Of a stretch of 64,000 nucleotides of DNA, positions 26,160-38,103 are shown one piece after another. The DNA lies in assembly GCA_024699855.1 (NCBI GenBank), contig JAMPIQ010000002.1, forward strand, positions 13,330,001-13,394,000, given 5' to 3'. Within the stretch, counting starts at the first letter, position 1; every line of letters starts with the position of its first letter. Under the pieces are notes generated by a model. It was not told the DNA's origin. It made no database searches and saw nothing but the letters and a program-made list of their open reading frames with translations. This DNA comes from Aphelenchoides besseyi. Its lineage: Eukaryota > Nematoda > Chromadorea > Rhabditida > Aphelenchoididae. The translations under genes were made by a program, and so were the position numbers.

Positions 26160-27086
26160 TTAGGCGCCCAACTTCTCATACAACTTCGGAACATAGTCAT
26201 CGTATTCGGCACTGAAATTTCAATTGAGTAATTCATTATCATTAAAAACCAACTTGTAGAAATTGCCGGCAATAGGATCACCGAGATTGTGCTTCTTGGC
26301 AAAATCTCGAGCATTGTAGTTGTTGCGACGATTGGCCGAAAAACGAAGAATACCGTGCTCAGGATCAGAGAGTTTTTTCTGTTGTTTGTAGACCAAAAAA
26401 ACGTATCGATGAAGCCCCGTGTTTTCTGGAGGTCCCGCTCCAATGAATTCGGACAACGTCTCTCCTTTCTCTACCTGATTACCCGGAATGTTCACAACAA
26501 GCCTAAAGCAAACAGTTAATTCTGTCGACTTCAGTTACAAGACCAATGATGCCATTCCGCAAACTTCGGATCCTTTCGCGATGGTGCATCGGGATCTGAA
26601 ACACATAAATTAGCACAACAAAATAAACCGATTTAACGGAAAATAATCTGACACACACCCGTCTTAATAAGCGTGTAAAGAGCATCATCTTCGGCTTCCC
26701 AGGAAACAGTTGGAGGATTTTGGACTTGTGTTGGAGTAAGAACATTTCCGAAATTTGCCTAAATCCAACAAAATTGATAGAATCAACTGGCGATTTACCT
26801 CAACTCCCGAATCGAAAGTGACTTTAGCGACTTTTGGCGGGGCCGTTTGAATCACATCGGGAACGACTCCGTGTTTCTTGAATGCCTCAGCAGTCATTGT
26901 ACTAGCAGCTCTGAAACTAAGAAGTTGACAATCTTGTCGCATAACAATGAAAGACACGTAGTGTTGATAGAGCGAATTCAAAGAAATTTACCGAACGGCA
27001 AACGTAAAACGTTGGCCAAAAAACGGACTGAATGATGTGGCGAGATTGCCACCGAATCGACGGAGAATTGGGATCGAAACAGACAT
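26160..27086 (-). CDS. pebp-1: Phosphatidylethanolamine-binding protein (PEBP/RKIP)
   Basis: A PEBP-fold protein that binds phospholipid head groups; the animal RKIP branch restrains Raf signalling. Exons give [68 protein letters not shown], the PEBP signature [20 protein letters not shown], the ligand-pocket motif [40 protein letters not shown] and a C-terminus [16 protein letters not shown]. The last intron (42 bases) must be spliced from AA|GTTGG, because the unspliced frame stops. It closely resembles the C. elegans F40A3.3 product. The Arg-rich N-terminus before TMTAEAF resembles a mitochondrial or targeting extension. A splice-acceptor-like GCAG lies 20 bases before the ATG, suggesting trans-splicing. 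Confidence 0.92.
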
Positions 27087-28896
27087 CTTACTTGTAACTT
27101 TGATGCCTGCAACGACGTATTAACATAGAAAATGAGCATTCGCGTTTAACATTGAAAACAACAAATCTCTGCAAAAGGTTACACTGATAAACGTCAACAA
27201 ATTCGCACAACATCTAATTTGTACGTTTTCAATGAAAATAGGTTTGGTTTTAGAGCAAAGCGAACGCTTTTGATCAAACAGTTGATAAAACTGTCGAGAC
27301 AGAACTCCCTCAATGCGAGAAAAAGAGCATTGAGAGCGAAGGTTGTTTTCTCAGTCGAACACTTTTCATTGCCTGTCAACTCGTGGCTTCAATCGAAGAA
27401 ACAACAATCACAAATTCAGGGTGTTTATTTTGGCATCACTAAGCAATTAAAATGAGATGTATAAGCGCACTAATTACAAAGATTTGTTAAGAAATATGAT
27501 TGTCAGATGCAAGTTTCGTTTAAACGACTTTCGTTTAACCGGCGATCCAAAGGTGGAATGACTCGAAAGTTGCTCGGATTTGCTTAATGGAATAAGACAG
27601 ATCTCATACACACATTAAAAAACTATGCGATGTTTATGGTTAGATAAGTGTTGGGATTTTTAGAATTCTGGGCACAATATGGTCTCTTGAAAGATATGAT
27701 CGACAAGGTTCATTTGCCATTCGGTATGTAAAAGGAGTGTATCCTCGAAATGATTTCAAATTACACCGGGACTCATCACCCACATTGTGTTTTGTACATT
27801 CACGACCACATTTAATACAAGAACATTTAAGGCAATTTCGCCGACTGTACATTACGCACTTCTAACGCTTCTCCACATGTCGATTGTCTCCATCTACTCA
27901 CAACAATACGCACAACATTGAACGCAAACATTTATCACAAATAAAATGCATATAAATAAAAAAATCAACAATAAAAAACAATCGCAAGGTGCTGCAATAA
28001 CAATAACTATATAGAAAATGTGTGCGTTTATGAAATTTGTTGACATCAATCGATTGGATTCGGAAGTTTAATTCACGGAAATTTGAGTTAAAAGCACCAA
28101 TGGAAACAAATCCATTACCTTTCAGTAAATAAAAATAAAGACAATTTGTGAATCATTTCTCGGGGATTTGTTTTCTAGCGAAAAAGAACATCGAATCCAA
28201 CCGATAAGTTGTCCCATAGAATTGCGTATAATTTCTGAAAACAAAAAACAATTATGATATAACGGCGGTGGAAGAACAACAACGTAAATTAGAATACAGT
28301 ATCTCTGGGCTTAAAAAACAACTATGTGGTAAAGAAGAGTCATCGCTTATAACTATACCGCAATACCGGTAACTTGTCAATTCGAAAGCAGTATGCATTT
28401 TAAACGTAGTTGCTACAAAAACCAAAAGTTAAACACTTTACGACCATTTACGCTCATCACAATTTCCATCAATCGTCGATGTTATTACCTCGTTGATTGT
28501 AAAATCCTTCAAATTTGTTGACCTGATCAGACTCCCGATACTCACGACTAAGAGGCACGACCACATTGACGTAATTCACAAACACGAGACTCAAATCACC
28601 GGAAATAGTGAGAAGAATTTTCAATCAAACACTGATTTATAGAGACGGAATGAGGAAAAACGAAACAAACGTAAAAATAACGAGAATTTTGAATTACCCA
28701 AAAATTGTTGTTCTACGAAAGGAACGTTGGAGAAGTGGGAAGCAGCCTAAAGGCAAAAAAAATAAAAGAAAACCACACAGTTGCAAATATCAAACAATTT
28801 TAAATATTGAACAGAATCATAAAAAAACAACCATGTGTCGAATGTACGAAAAAGAACCCCTAATGATGAGCAGGTAGTGATGATTTTGACTGAAGT
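27087..28896. other. AT-rich intergenic DNA
   Basis: About 1.8 kb between the PEBP start and the akap-1 stop, both minus strand. It is very AT-rich, with A-runs around 27940-27990 and 28740-28830. Open frames are short and low-complexity (a Lys/Arg-rich 89-codon plus-strand frame at 28608 looks like a composition artefact). The PEBP promoter and the akap-1 3' UTR must lie here. No RNA gene was recognised. Confidence 0.5.
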
Positions 28897-31800
28897 TTAT
28901 CGTCGATTACTCGACTCCGAGAGTGTGGGCTTTCGATGGGCGTTCGCCTTTCCAATCGGTTGAACTTGAATCATTTTGGTTGGATCCAACGGTTTCGCGA
29001 ATCCTCGATCCAAAAGAATCGTATCGACACGATGAACCTAAATGAATTCACAGTGAAATTAGTCAACTAAAATCGTCGACATACTTTCTTCTCCTCATCA
29101 GTGGCGTAGATTTCGACGTACGGAATATTGTTCTCCTTGTTGTAACCAATCAACTCCGCTTGAACAATACGTGATGCACACAGTTTCGAAAACAGTGCCG
29201 TTGCTTCTTCACTCCAATGCATCGTTCCTACAAATATTGATGTCACAAATATATGCAACATTAATATTACCGTCAACAGGTTGGACGTGAGCAAGGTAAC
29301 ACTCGATCGCCTGCATGGGAAGCGACGTTAAATCCGATCTAATATCAATTGCTAATAGAAATTTTACAAATACAAGTTACCGAATTTGTCGCAATTCTGC
29401 ACGTGGCAATTGCAGAAAGCCACCATAATCAGCTAATCGTACGACGACCGTATCATCGCTTTCATTGTAATCCAACGTAATTGCTCGGAACCATCCGTTC
29501 GGCGTTGGAGCAATGCAAACAACACCCGCTATAAATCCAAGTTGTTTGTTAAGTTTCAATCAGTTCGATCTTACCGACACATGGTTTCGGCAATACTGGA
29601 ACGGCCGACAAATGACTGTAGATGCTCATTGTGTAGAAATCTAAGTTTGCAAGCGAAGAGAAAGTTGGATGTGTAGGAAGTTGAACGAAAAAGTGACCCG
29701 GATCAACAACATTGCAAATGAAAGCTTCACATGGCACACCGACAGGAAGGCTCAGCTAAAAAATTATATTAAATAAAATTAGTTCGATCGTTTAGTCACC
29801 GTTGATGGATCGTTGCCAATCATCTGACCGGTGCATTCGACCATCGTTGGTGGCAAAACGGGCTTAAGATTGAGATCAGGAAAACGTTCAGTCGGGAAAC
29901 GATAACGAATCATGTGAAGACACTTGTTGATGTTACTACGTGGGCCTTCGATTGAACAAATTTGATGAGTCTCAAAACGAGCCGGAGTGTGATGTGGTCG
30001 AATGAGCATGCGAACGGATGCACGACGACATAACTCCTAAAAGTTTAGGGCTTTAACTGCATTAACATAATTCATCGCTTACGGTTATTGTTTTTCCTTG
30101 GATACCGATGATCAAACCAACCAAAGTGTTTGGAACTTCGAACTCGTACACCGGCTTCAACTCCATGTCGGTATGATTGTCGAATGGACTGCAATTTGGA
30201 CCGCCGGTTGCACGGCCGCTATCTGCTGAACCCTAAAATCAACCAAATGAAACAAAGTATATAATAAAAAGACTGTACGTCACTATTTGTAGATGTTCCA
30301 GATGGCGATTCCGCGTTCTGATAGCCGCCGTTTTCGCCCGGAATCGGTGTGAGTGTGGAGTCTTTGATCACTGTGATCTTTGTGTCGTTTTTTGACTGTT
30401 GAGACGGAAATTTTGACTTTTCCATTTTTGATTTCACAGTGTTGACTGGCGACTTCGATCTGTGGCTCTTGTTTGGTTGTGATTGAAGACCGTTTTGTTG
30501 TTTAACATCAACGTAGAGCTCCGGATTGTTCGATTTCGTGTTGTGATTTGTCGAAGTCATCTAAACAGCCGACTAGATATTCTCTACAAGAACTGCAACT
30601 TACATTATAAGAATCTGTGCCGTGATTTGTGTCAATGTTATTGATCAGCTAAACAAAAACGGTTCTTATTCGAAACCGAAACGATAGGCTTACAATGTGA
30701 TTTGGAGTTTCGGCAACCGAGCCAACGAGTTGGGTGTGATCTTCAGCAGAAACCATTTCCTGCTTATCTTCGTGTTTTCCCTAAAATTCAACGAATAATT
30801 ACAAGCGACTACACGGAGAAATCTACAATCTTATAAGAATCGAGAATTAAGCATTCAAATGGCAAACACGTATTGAAAATGTTGAAGTCGTTTAAACGAA
30901 CTGCAGTTTTTATTAGTCGATTGAAAAGCGTGAAAAAACCCGAGTGCTCGTAATTTGATGTTAATTTGCACAAATGCTGTGTGAAAAAAGACGGTTTGTG
31001 AGTCAGAAAGATTGGGGTTCAAAAACGCATACAACGAATGCGTTCGTTTGCATGAATTCGAATGGGCCTCCAAAGAGACGATTTTCGTTCGCAAACGACC
31101 ACCGCGACCAGTAAGTTGACTGCAAAAGCACTATGCCATTCGCCAACCGTAAGATCATGGCGAATTACAAATCGACTCGGCGTGTTCCATACGAAGTTTC
31201 AAAGTGCGCAATGAGAATATGATTTGCGTGTGCACCTATTGCGTTTCGGAATGCCTGTGAGAACATAAAAACAAAGGAATGATTGGCGGGCAGAACGCGC
31301 AATAAACGATCGGAACGAATTTTGCCGTCGGCGAAATTGGTCGCCTTTGATTCACTTGATCACGGACGATAAAAAAATGCCATTGAACGAGAAAAAGGAA
31401 GTGATTTAACTAATGGATTTTAAATCACTTAGCGCAAAGCTTTGCAATGCGTGTTTTTCGATGAAGGTTTAGTGAGCGGTTATTGGAAGTCGATGGAAAA
31501 ATAATCGATTCTCGAAAATAAGCTTAATTAAGTCATCTTTTAGACAAAGAGCAAAAGTGGTCCAGACCGGGGAACATGTGACTGATAACAGACACCATCG
31601 CCCCGGCCTGCACTGGAAACAAGCAACGTGGCGAGCGGAGAGAAGCGATGGCAGCAAAAACTAGGGCCGAGCAAAAAAGGAAACGAACTGGGGCAACCTG
31701 GACAAACGAATCGAAAAATTTGAGGGAATTCAGTTCGCAACCTCAACAAGTGTTGCATTTCAGTTTGTTAAATGATGTCAAGCAAAATAAGTGAAACATA

Positions 31801-32152
31801 CGTTCATCTCAGGAACAGTTGTGAATTCAGGCTGATCTTCACGCGTCTCGGATGTTAATACCGAAGAATCAGCGGTTTCTTCGGTTTTCACTTCGTCAAC
31901 GGTTTCTGAACTTTTCGCCTCGATTGCTGCTTTCGATTCCTTGTTTTGTGGTTTCTTAATCGACTGTTGATTGTCTTCTTCTTCGACTGCGGAATTCAGC
32001 TCCGTCACTGAGCTTATGGCTGCTGTACTCAATCCGCGTGTTCGTAGATGTTGTTTTCGTCTGCGTCGTTCGGCAATAAGGTACATCACAGTTAAGGAGG
32101 TTGCAACGCCGAGAGCCGCAATGAAAAGTCGTCGTCCCAAGGTGGTAGACAT
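28897..32152 (-). CDS. akap-1: Mitochondrial A-kinase anchor protein (KH + Tudor)
   Basis: An AKAP1 homologue, an outer-mitochondrial-membrane scaffold for PKA and RNA. Exon 1 (31802-32152) starts MSTTLGRRLFIAALGVATSL and contains a single hydrophobic segment followed by AERRRRKQH, the expected membrane anchor with a basic flank. A 1,021-base intron follows, much longer than its neighbours. Exons at 30694-30780, 30604-30648 and 30279-30560 encode a disordered, Ser/Lys-rich linker. The KH domain reads VGLIIGIQGKTIT (GxxG = GIQG), ELCRRASVRMLIRPHHT and NINKCLHMIRYRFP. The Tudor domain contains FICNVVDPGHFFVQLP, AGVVCIAPTPNGWFRA, VVVRLADYGGFLQLP and ELIGYNKENNIPYVEIYA. The C-terminal tail ends ESSNRR. 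The domain order matches AKAP1. The start ATG has no better upstream alternative in frame. Confidence 0.88.
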
Positions 32153-33847
32153 GGGCTTCAAACAATAAACAATCACAAACGCCCAAACGTTCGTGTTCTT
32201 GGACTATATCACAGTTTCTGGACTGTTGAAATTACAGAAACGATATCCTAAAAGCGGTTAGAATCAAAAGCAATCTTTTAATTAAAAACGGAAAAGTGCA
32301 AGCGATTTCAACGTGAAGGCAAAACAAACGATTCGAAATATTCCCAGCCAACTACGGGCATTGAGTGAACGCGAATGAAAAGGAAATAGCCATCTGAACA
32401 ACGATGGAAGGGATTAAGTTGAACGCCGGTGTGTACGCAAACAAGTGCGAATGTTGTTAATCGTGTTTTGAAAACTCTGTTAAAACTACAAATTCACATC
32501 CGATCAGTTTCATGAAATCACATGCAAAAAGTTTGTCCTCTAAATCCGAAAAGCGAAGAACCAAAAAAGGGCCTACTTTGATAGAAATGTCAACAGTTTC
32601 CGCTCGTTTCTAGCTCGTTATTAGCAAGTTGATTAGCGTGAAAAGGCGAACACTGGGAAGGAGAGGACGAAAAGAGCACTCGAACTGTCCGTCAATAAAC
32701 CGCAGCGAAATGATAAGCGCGTCGAGGATTTCCAAAAGCGTGCCTGAGAGAAGGATCGACGAAAAATTTTTTAGGCTCACGAATAAAACAAGCGTCACAG
32801 GGGCAAAGAGAGAAAACACGAAGGGTAAGGTGCGTGTTGCACAAGTAGACGAGTGGATAAACAGCGACGCACCATTCCGACAACCGACTAGACGAGTGTG
32901 GTGCAAGGCCAAACGCGTTGAGAAGAAACGTTGAGTGGGAAGTTGGAGAAAAAACATCAAAATTGACGTCAACGGCCAAACGACCGCGCAATCCAAACCC
33001 GTTGGCTGTTCGAGTTGATGCATGAAAATGAGTAGGCTTTTGGGAGAACTTTGTGAGCTTCAAATTCTTTTAATTAACAGCCGTGAGACAGACCTAAACA
33101 GCAGGCGAAAAAAGAATAGGGAGGTGGCATAAGAAACGAGCGATCGCTAAAGTTGCGCGTGAAAACGAAGTTTTTATCAGCGGACCCATCAATTCTGATT
33201 GATTTTCATTCTTAATTGTTTCGCTCTGCGTAAAAAAAGTGCTTAATGCAGAATCCTCACCAAAGATTAATATCGCAAATCAAAGTCACGATTCGATCGC
33301 CGAACGTGCCAACGCGATGTGTTAACCGTATAACGTTCCTGGAAACTTGTTAAGATGATGTTGGACTTATACGAAATGCTTTTAAATTGTTAACAACGTT
33401 GTCAGCTTGTAACATTGGAAGCTTAGATTACAAGTTAGAATACTTCATTTTTGATTTCAACATCACCAGAAAACGTTATGACCGGCAACCCACTTTGTAC
33501 TTTAGCTAAAAGTTTTGTATTGATAACGGAAGAACCTTAGATGTTTAATTATAACAACCAGACAAGTGCCTACAAAATAAATGGCTAACAGCAAACGAAA
33601 TCATATCTTTGGCTCAATTTCTCAACTTCTGTTTACTGCCAATACTCAGTCAGTTGTCCATTGGTTTTAATCATTGAGTTTATTCGTACGCAAAATTGAA
33701 CAACTTTTCATTAAATGCACGTAGACGTAATGAATAGATAGTACTTTGATCGGAGCTTAAATCGAAGCAAATCACGAACTTGCTCCAATTCCAAGCAAAC
33801 CGGCCGCAAGTGTTTGAAAGACGGTATCTAAAATTGCAATTTAACCT
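32153..33847. other. Intergenic DNA upstream of akap-1
   Basis: About 1.7 kb between the akap-1 start and the end of the shorter FAR gene. A minus-strand frame of 137 codons (32610-33023) and overlapping frames on the other strand are open, but the predicted proteins are hydrophobic/basic without a recognised domain and without splice partners. The akap-1 promoter and the FAR 3' UTR are expected here; an acceptor-like ATATAG near 32205 could mark akap-1 trans-splicing. Confidence 0.45.
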
Positions 33848-34445
33848 TCAGTTCACTCTTGGGTTATTCAAACTATTGAGAATGCTGTTGGCTAAAGGAA
33901 ACGAGTCCATCAGTTCCTTCTTTGTTTTTTCGTCCAACGCTCCATAACGAGCAACAACCACGTTGGCTTCAGCTTTGATTTTGCTGAACGAAAAGGTTTC
34001 ACCGAAGACTCGCTGTATTTGTTCAACCGTCTAAAAAACCAACTAGTTATATGTTATTAACAATTCCAATTCAACCTCATCAACGAATTTACGTGCCGGT
34101 GGACTCAACGCTGCGACGGTTCCGCGAATGTCTGTTACCAAACCGACTGCTTTGTCGTAGAGAGTAGACGATCCATTGCGCAAATCAGTCAGCACTTCAC
34201 TTAAATTCGTGTATTGACTGGTTTTGCCGAGAACCTGTTGAAGAACCGAACGATCGTCTTCATCCAAACTCTCATAGAAAGTCTTCACTTCCTTAGGCAC
34301 GATTTCTAAGATGAATTGATTAGTCAACGTTCTTAGCACTCCAAAACTGACCCTCCATTTCTTTGCCAACTTCTGAGTTAATGAAGAACGCAGTCGTGCT
34401 ACTGATTAGCAAAAACACGCAGATGAATCGAACAAGAACGATCAT
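33848..34445 (-). CDS. FAR-like fatty-acid/retinol-binding protein, divergent paralogue
   Basis: A secreted nematode FAR-family protein, about 165 residues. The signal peptide is MIVLVRFICVFLLISSTTAF. Three exons give the N-terminal part to KEME, then EIVPKEVKTFYESLDEDDR, QYTNLSEVLTDLRNGSSTLY, VAALSPPARKFVDE, and finally TVEQIQRVFGETFSFSKIKA and LDEKTKKELMDSFPLANSIL. The first intron (46 bases, phase 1) is at the same place as in the neighbouring FAR gene, immediately before the conserved VPxEVK motif. The central helical FAR region is recognisable, but the C-terminal third is much diverged. It probably binds a small lipid in the pseudocoelom or cuticle-associated space; that is family inference. 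It lies 0.8 kb downstream of the canonical FAR gene on the same strand. Confidence 0.82.
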
Positions 34446-35214
34446 CTTAGTAGCCTATAAACGAGAATGCAAACCCTGATATTAACAAACACAAATGAAT
34501 CGAATCTGATCCAAAACAATGAAAATGCAACATCTTAAAAACCGAGCAATCGCCGACGGAACGTTGATCGTCTTTTGAAAGTCCGGACGATAAATTAGAA
34601 AAGAAAATGAAAGACTGAAATCGAAAGTCTGTTCGATGCTTCGTTTATCATTTGGCCATCGGACCTATCTCTCGATTTCGTAGCTATTAAAGAACAAAAG
34701 TCTCATCGAGTGCGATCAATCGTTGACAATTGGTTCTCTTCAACTGGACAAAAAAGAATGAGTCATGTTATTTTTAATGAGAACACACATTTAGACTCAA
34801 TAATTGATTGTCATGTCGACAAGTCAGACGATCACAAGACTCTTGATCAATGTTTAGATTAGAATTTCATGAACGTTTGCGATCTATTGATGGAAACTTG
34901 AGATCATTCCTATTCGACTTATGCAACTAATTGATTGGTTTTAGTTTTGAACGATCGTTAAAGTTTCGTGAATTCCAAAGAGCTTAGTGCTCTTCTAATG
35001 CACGTTCGATTAAAAGTTTTGTAACTTCAAGATATTCATGTTTGACTCAATTCATTACGGCGAAGTTTTATTATGACTTTATTCCATGTTACTTTGATCC
35101 AACATTATTCGAACATACGAATACAACTAAAAGGAATCCGAAAAGGTACACACATTACTACAGAGAGACTAAAGCATAATAAGTTGTCTGATTGAAGCAG
35201 ATGATTGTGACCGT
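34446..35214. other. Spacer between tandem FAR genes
   Basis: About 770 bases between the stop of the canonical FAR gene and the start of its paralogue, both minus strand. A minus-strand AATAAA (plus TTTATT, 35078-35083) lies about 130 bases after the upstream gene's stop. An acceptor-like TTATAG just before the paralogue start (near 34456) may accept a spliced leader. No TATA box comparable with that of the other FAR gene was seen. Confidence 0.5.
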
Positions 35215-35966
35215 TTAGTTCTCTTGTTTGATAAGTCCTTGAGCAAGAGTTTGGAATTTCTCGTCTGAAAGAAAACATTCGAAGTCCAATAATGACATTC
35301 GAGAACATACTCTTGATGACGTTGGTGATTTGCGGGAAAGTCTCTTGCAAGTTTTGTTTGGATTCCTCAGCCAATTTCTTGTAGGTGTCGATGACTTCGT
35401 TGGCAACTTCACGAATCTTAAATTGCGGATAATTTAATTAGAAACCATCAAATCGCTTACCTTCTTCAAGTCTGGCTTCTCTTCACCTTTTGGTTTCAAA
35501 GCGCGGAGCTTGGCAATGATCTGCAAATGAAAGAGTTAAATCGAGTGCAATTCATAGACTATCACTTCAAAACTAATCAAAAACTTACGCCTTCAACGAA
35601 AGCCTTGGCGTCCGGTTTCAACGAATCGATTTTGGTCTTCAAGAGGGTGCGCAATTCGGTGGCTTTGTTGTACAACTTCTCGCTTTTTGCCTTGAGGGCT
35701 TCCAAAGCTTGATCTTCGTTTTCGTAGCTTGCGTGGTTAGCAGCAACTTCCTTCAAGATGGATTTGTCTTCATCGGTAAGTTCGGCGTAGAACTTCTTGA
35801 CTTCTTCTGGAACAACTTCTATAACATAATTGAAATTAGTGAAGATAATGACTATGGAAATTGTACCCTTAAGTTGTTCTGGCACTTGTTGAATGCTCAA
35901 CGGAAGAGTGGCGCCCATGGCAAGACAGAAGAGCGAAAACAAGACAACGAAGGTACGAAGGCTCAT
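35215..35966 (-). CDS. far: Fatty-acid and retinol-binding protein (FAR)
   Basis: A typical nematode FAR protein, secreted and all-helical, which carries fatty acids and retinol. It starts MSLRTFVVLFSLFCLAMGAT, a clear signal peptide. The mature part reads LPLSIQQVPEQLK, EVVPEEVKKFYAELTDEDKS, ILKEVAANHASYENEDQALE, KATELRTLLKTKIDSLKPDA, KAFVEG, IIAKLRALKPKGEEKPDLKK, REVANEVIDTYKKLAEESKQ, ETFPQITNVIK and NEKFQTLAQGLIKQEN. Length and order match C. elegans FAR-1 to FAR-6 type proteins. The conserved casein-kinase-like and coiled regions are intact. A TATA element lies about 110 bases upstream of the ATG and an acceptor-like TTTCAG about 18 bases upstream, implying strong transcription and trans-splicing. 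A divergent copy lies downstream. Confidence 0.95.
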
Positions 35967-37276
35967 GATTAAAGATGTGAGTTACTGAAACAACGAGAAG
36001 TTAATGAACAATTGATGGAAGGAATGGGATTGAAATGTAACTTCGAATACGATTGAACAATGAGAGTGCGGCGATTTTTATACGCAAATCCCAACGTAAG
36101 GCCACGACCTCGCTGATGGGCGTGTTTGATGGATTGAACGGAAAATGGGTGGGACTACGACAAAGCGCAATTCGATCAAATGGACATACGTGTGTGTATG
36201 CTTAAAACTGAACATCCGGATCGACATTTGGTTAATGTTGATCTTTCCAACGGTCGACACGTCAAATCGCAACATTCGTCGGCTATTTCGTGACCTGCCA
36301 ACCGACCGTAAAGTTGTCAAAGACGAGCATTTGAAAACAAATGGCCGTAAATAAGATGCGCCAAGAGCAATGACAAACCCAATTGTGCCGTCTTTCAAAT
36401 TGCATTTTTATTGCTTCTTTGAACAAATGCACGTAGTACTTCAGCGATTTTAGCAAATTAATTGCATTCGAGTACCAGAGCAGAAACCAATACTGAAAAT
36501 CAAATCGCTTGTAGACCTCAAGAAAAGAACTTGAAAATCGTTGTACTTAGGTTCATTTTTAAGTATTAGATCTTCTGTTTGTTTGCTTGTTTGTGTTATG
36601 GATAGTACAGAAGCTAAAACGACCTTTGAAATTGACCTTCGTTCAACTGTCACATCCGTCAATTCAGCAGAAAGATCAAAAAACGTCTTCATGTCTTTAA
36701 ATTTAGATGCTGTTAACGTGCATTTTTGAAAACATATGTTGCGAACATTGTTCAGACATTTTTTGGCCTTCCAGCTGTTCCAACTCTTCATAGTTAGTCG
36801 ATCTTGAATCAACGAAACGACACAATTAAACAATTTGATTCGTCTTTGACCACATGTTGTTCAGTCGTGTCTACGAATCGTTGACCTTTGGCCTCGTGGG
36901 CTCTGTAGTCTCATAAGCCCGTTAAATGACAAATGCGAACTGAACAAATGGATTTTCTCGCAAAGTTGCTGATGGCTATCTGTAAAGATCGTGCTTTCGT
37001 ACAAATCTACGTAAGCTGTGCGATTGTTGTAAATCGACTGTGACCACTCATTCTGCTGTACGTTACGATTGAAAGCTCTTTGTTGTAAACAATGATCGCA
37101 AAATCGTTTAATTTCATTCAAAGTTATAAACATTCAATTTGCGAGAATCGATTAACGCGCTGAAAAATCAACGACGAAAAGACCAACGCGATTTCAAACA
37201 AATAGAAACAAGATAATATTTGCAATAATAAAATACCCAATATCTTTTTTTAAATTGCGCACTACACACTCAGAAA
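35967..37276. promoter_or_regulatory. FAR promoter region and intergenic DNA
   Basis: The part nearest the FAR gene holds the TATA element. Further away, open frames of up to 127 codons on the minus strand (36450-36833) have no recognised domain and are not spliced into anything. The right end should contain the 3' UTR of the BOD1-like gene. Confidence 0.5.
36075..36082 (-). promoter_or_regulatory. TATA box of the FAR gene
   Basis: The minus strand reads GCGTATAAAAATCGCC here, a good TATA element about 110 bases upstream of the FAR start codon. Few other genes in this window have a recognisable TATA box, which fits the high expression usual for FAR genes. Confidence 0.6.
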
Positions 37277-38103
37277 TTACAAAGCGGGAGCTGGAGGTGG
37301 TGGCTCGAGGTCACGTTGATAGTCGGGACTTGAAGCGGAAGATGAAGTAACGTCAATTTCCATATCACTTGCATCGTTGTTATCAACGTTTTGAGGCTGC
37401 ACGGTTGTTGTGTTGTTGAAAGCCAACGGATCAATAGCAAAGGGTGGAGGTGGCAATGGCAAAAACGGAAGAAATGGTGGTGGAAAGAATGGAAAGGATC
37501 CGGGAATCGGTACCGAGTTTTGGAACTTATTGATCGTCTCTTCTAACACTTCGTCTTTCACCAATGGCAATTCCCATTCTTTGGTCTGCAAACGTTCATC
37601 TTAATAAGATCAAGCAATCAAAACGTACTTCTGGATTCAAAATCATTTCTGGAAAGAATTGGGGAATCAGTTTGTCGATCTCCGCCGACAACTCTTCACA
37701 TGCGGTTTTGAATGCTTCACTCTAAAAAGCCAAATAAAAACAATCGTTAACAGATACTCACGTGTTGAATCGAATTGGCCAACGAATCGAACATTGTCGC
37801 TCCACCTATCATGTTCTTTAACATCGCGCGACGTTCGGAAATTGGAATCGGATATTTTCGTTCTTTGCTCTGCTTCTCAAAGTTGATGCGCACCAAATTC
37901 AACATGTAGTCTCGAGACACTTGAACTTCGCTCTAAATGAGGAACTCGTTAACAATAAAAACAATTCGAATTACCATTCTATCGAGTTCCTCTAACCCTT
38001 TCTTCTTGATTCTATCGAACGCTCCCGATCGTTTAACAATTTTAGCGATCTCTACCTCCGGACCATCTCCATTTTCGTTGGGTTTTGTATTAGCAGAAGA
38101 CAT
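37277..38103 (-). CDS. Probable BOD1/Shg1-family protein
   Basis: About 225 residues from four exons. The N-terminal half reads VEIAKIVKRSGAFDRIKKKG, LEELDRM, SEVQVSRDYMLNLVRINFEK, KYPIPISERRAMLKNMI, GGATMFDSLANSIQH and IDKLIPQFFPEM. This resembles the Shg1/BOD1 domain, found in COMPASS-associated subunits and in BOD1, which restrains PP2A-B56 at kinetochores. The C-terminal half is proline-rich (FPPPFLPFLPLPPPPFA) and ends acidic/proline-rich. The family call rests on the pattern (K-x2-G-x-FD, then helical segments to a final FFPEM-like helix) rather than on a recognised signature, so it is moderate. The start ATG is the first in-frame one, and no trans-splice acceptor is obvious near it. 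Confidence 0.6.

Noticed and set aside
31469..31758. Minus-strand frames in the first akap-1 intron
   Set aside because: They overlap each other in different frames, have hydrophobic/Cys-rich random composition and lack conserved motifs; the intron boundaries around them are clear.
32610..33063. Long minus-strand frames of 123-137 codons upstream of akap-1
   Set aside because: Two frames are open simultaneously and a third is open on the plus strand; no signal peptide logic, domain or splicing supports a gene.
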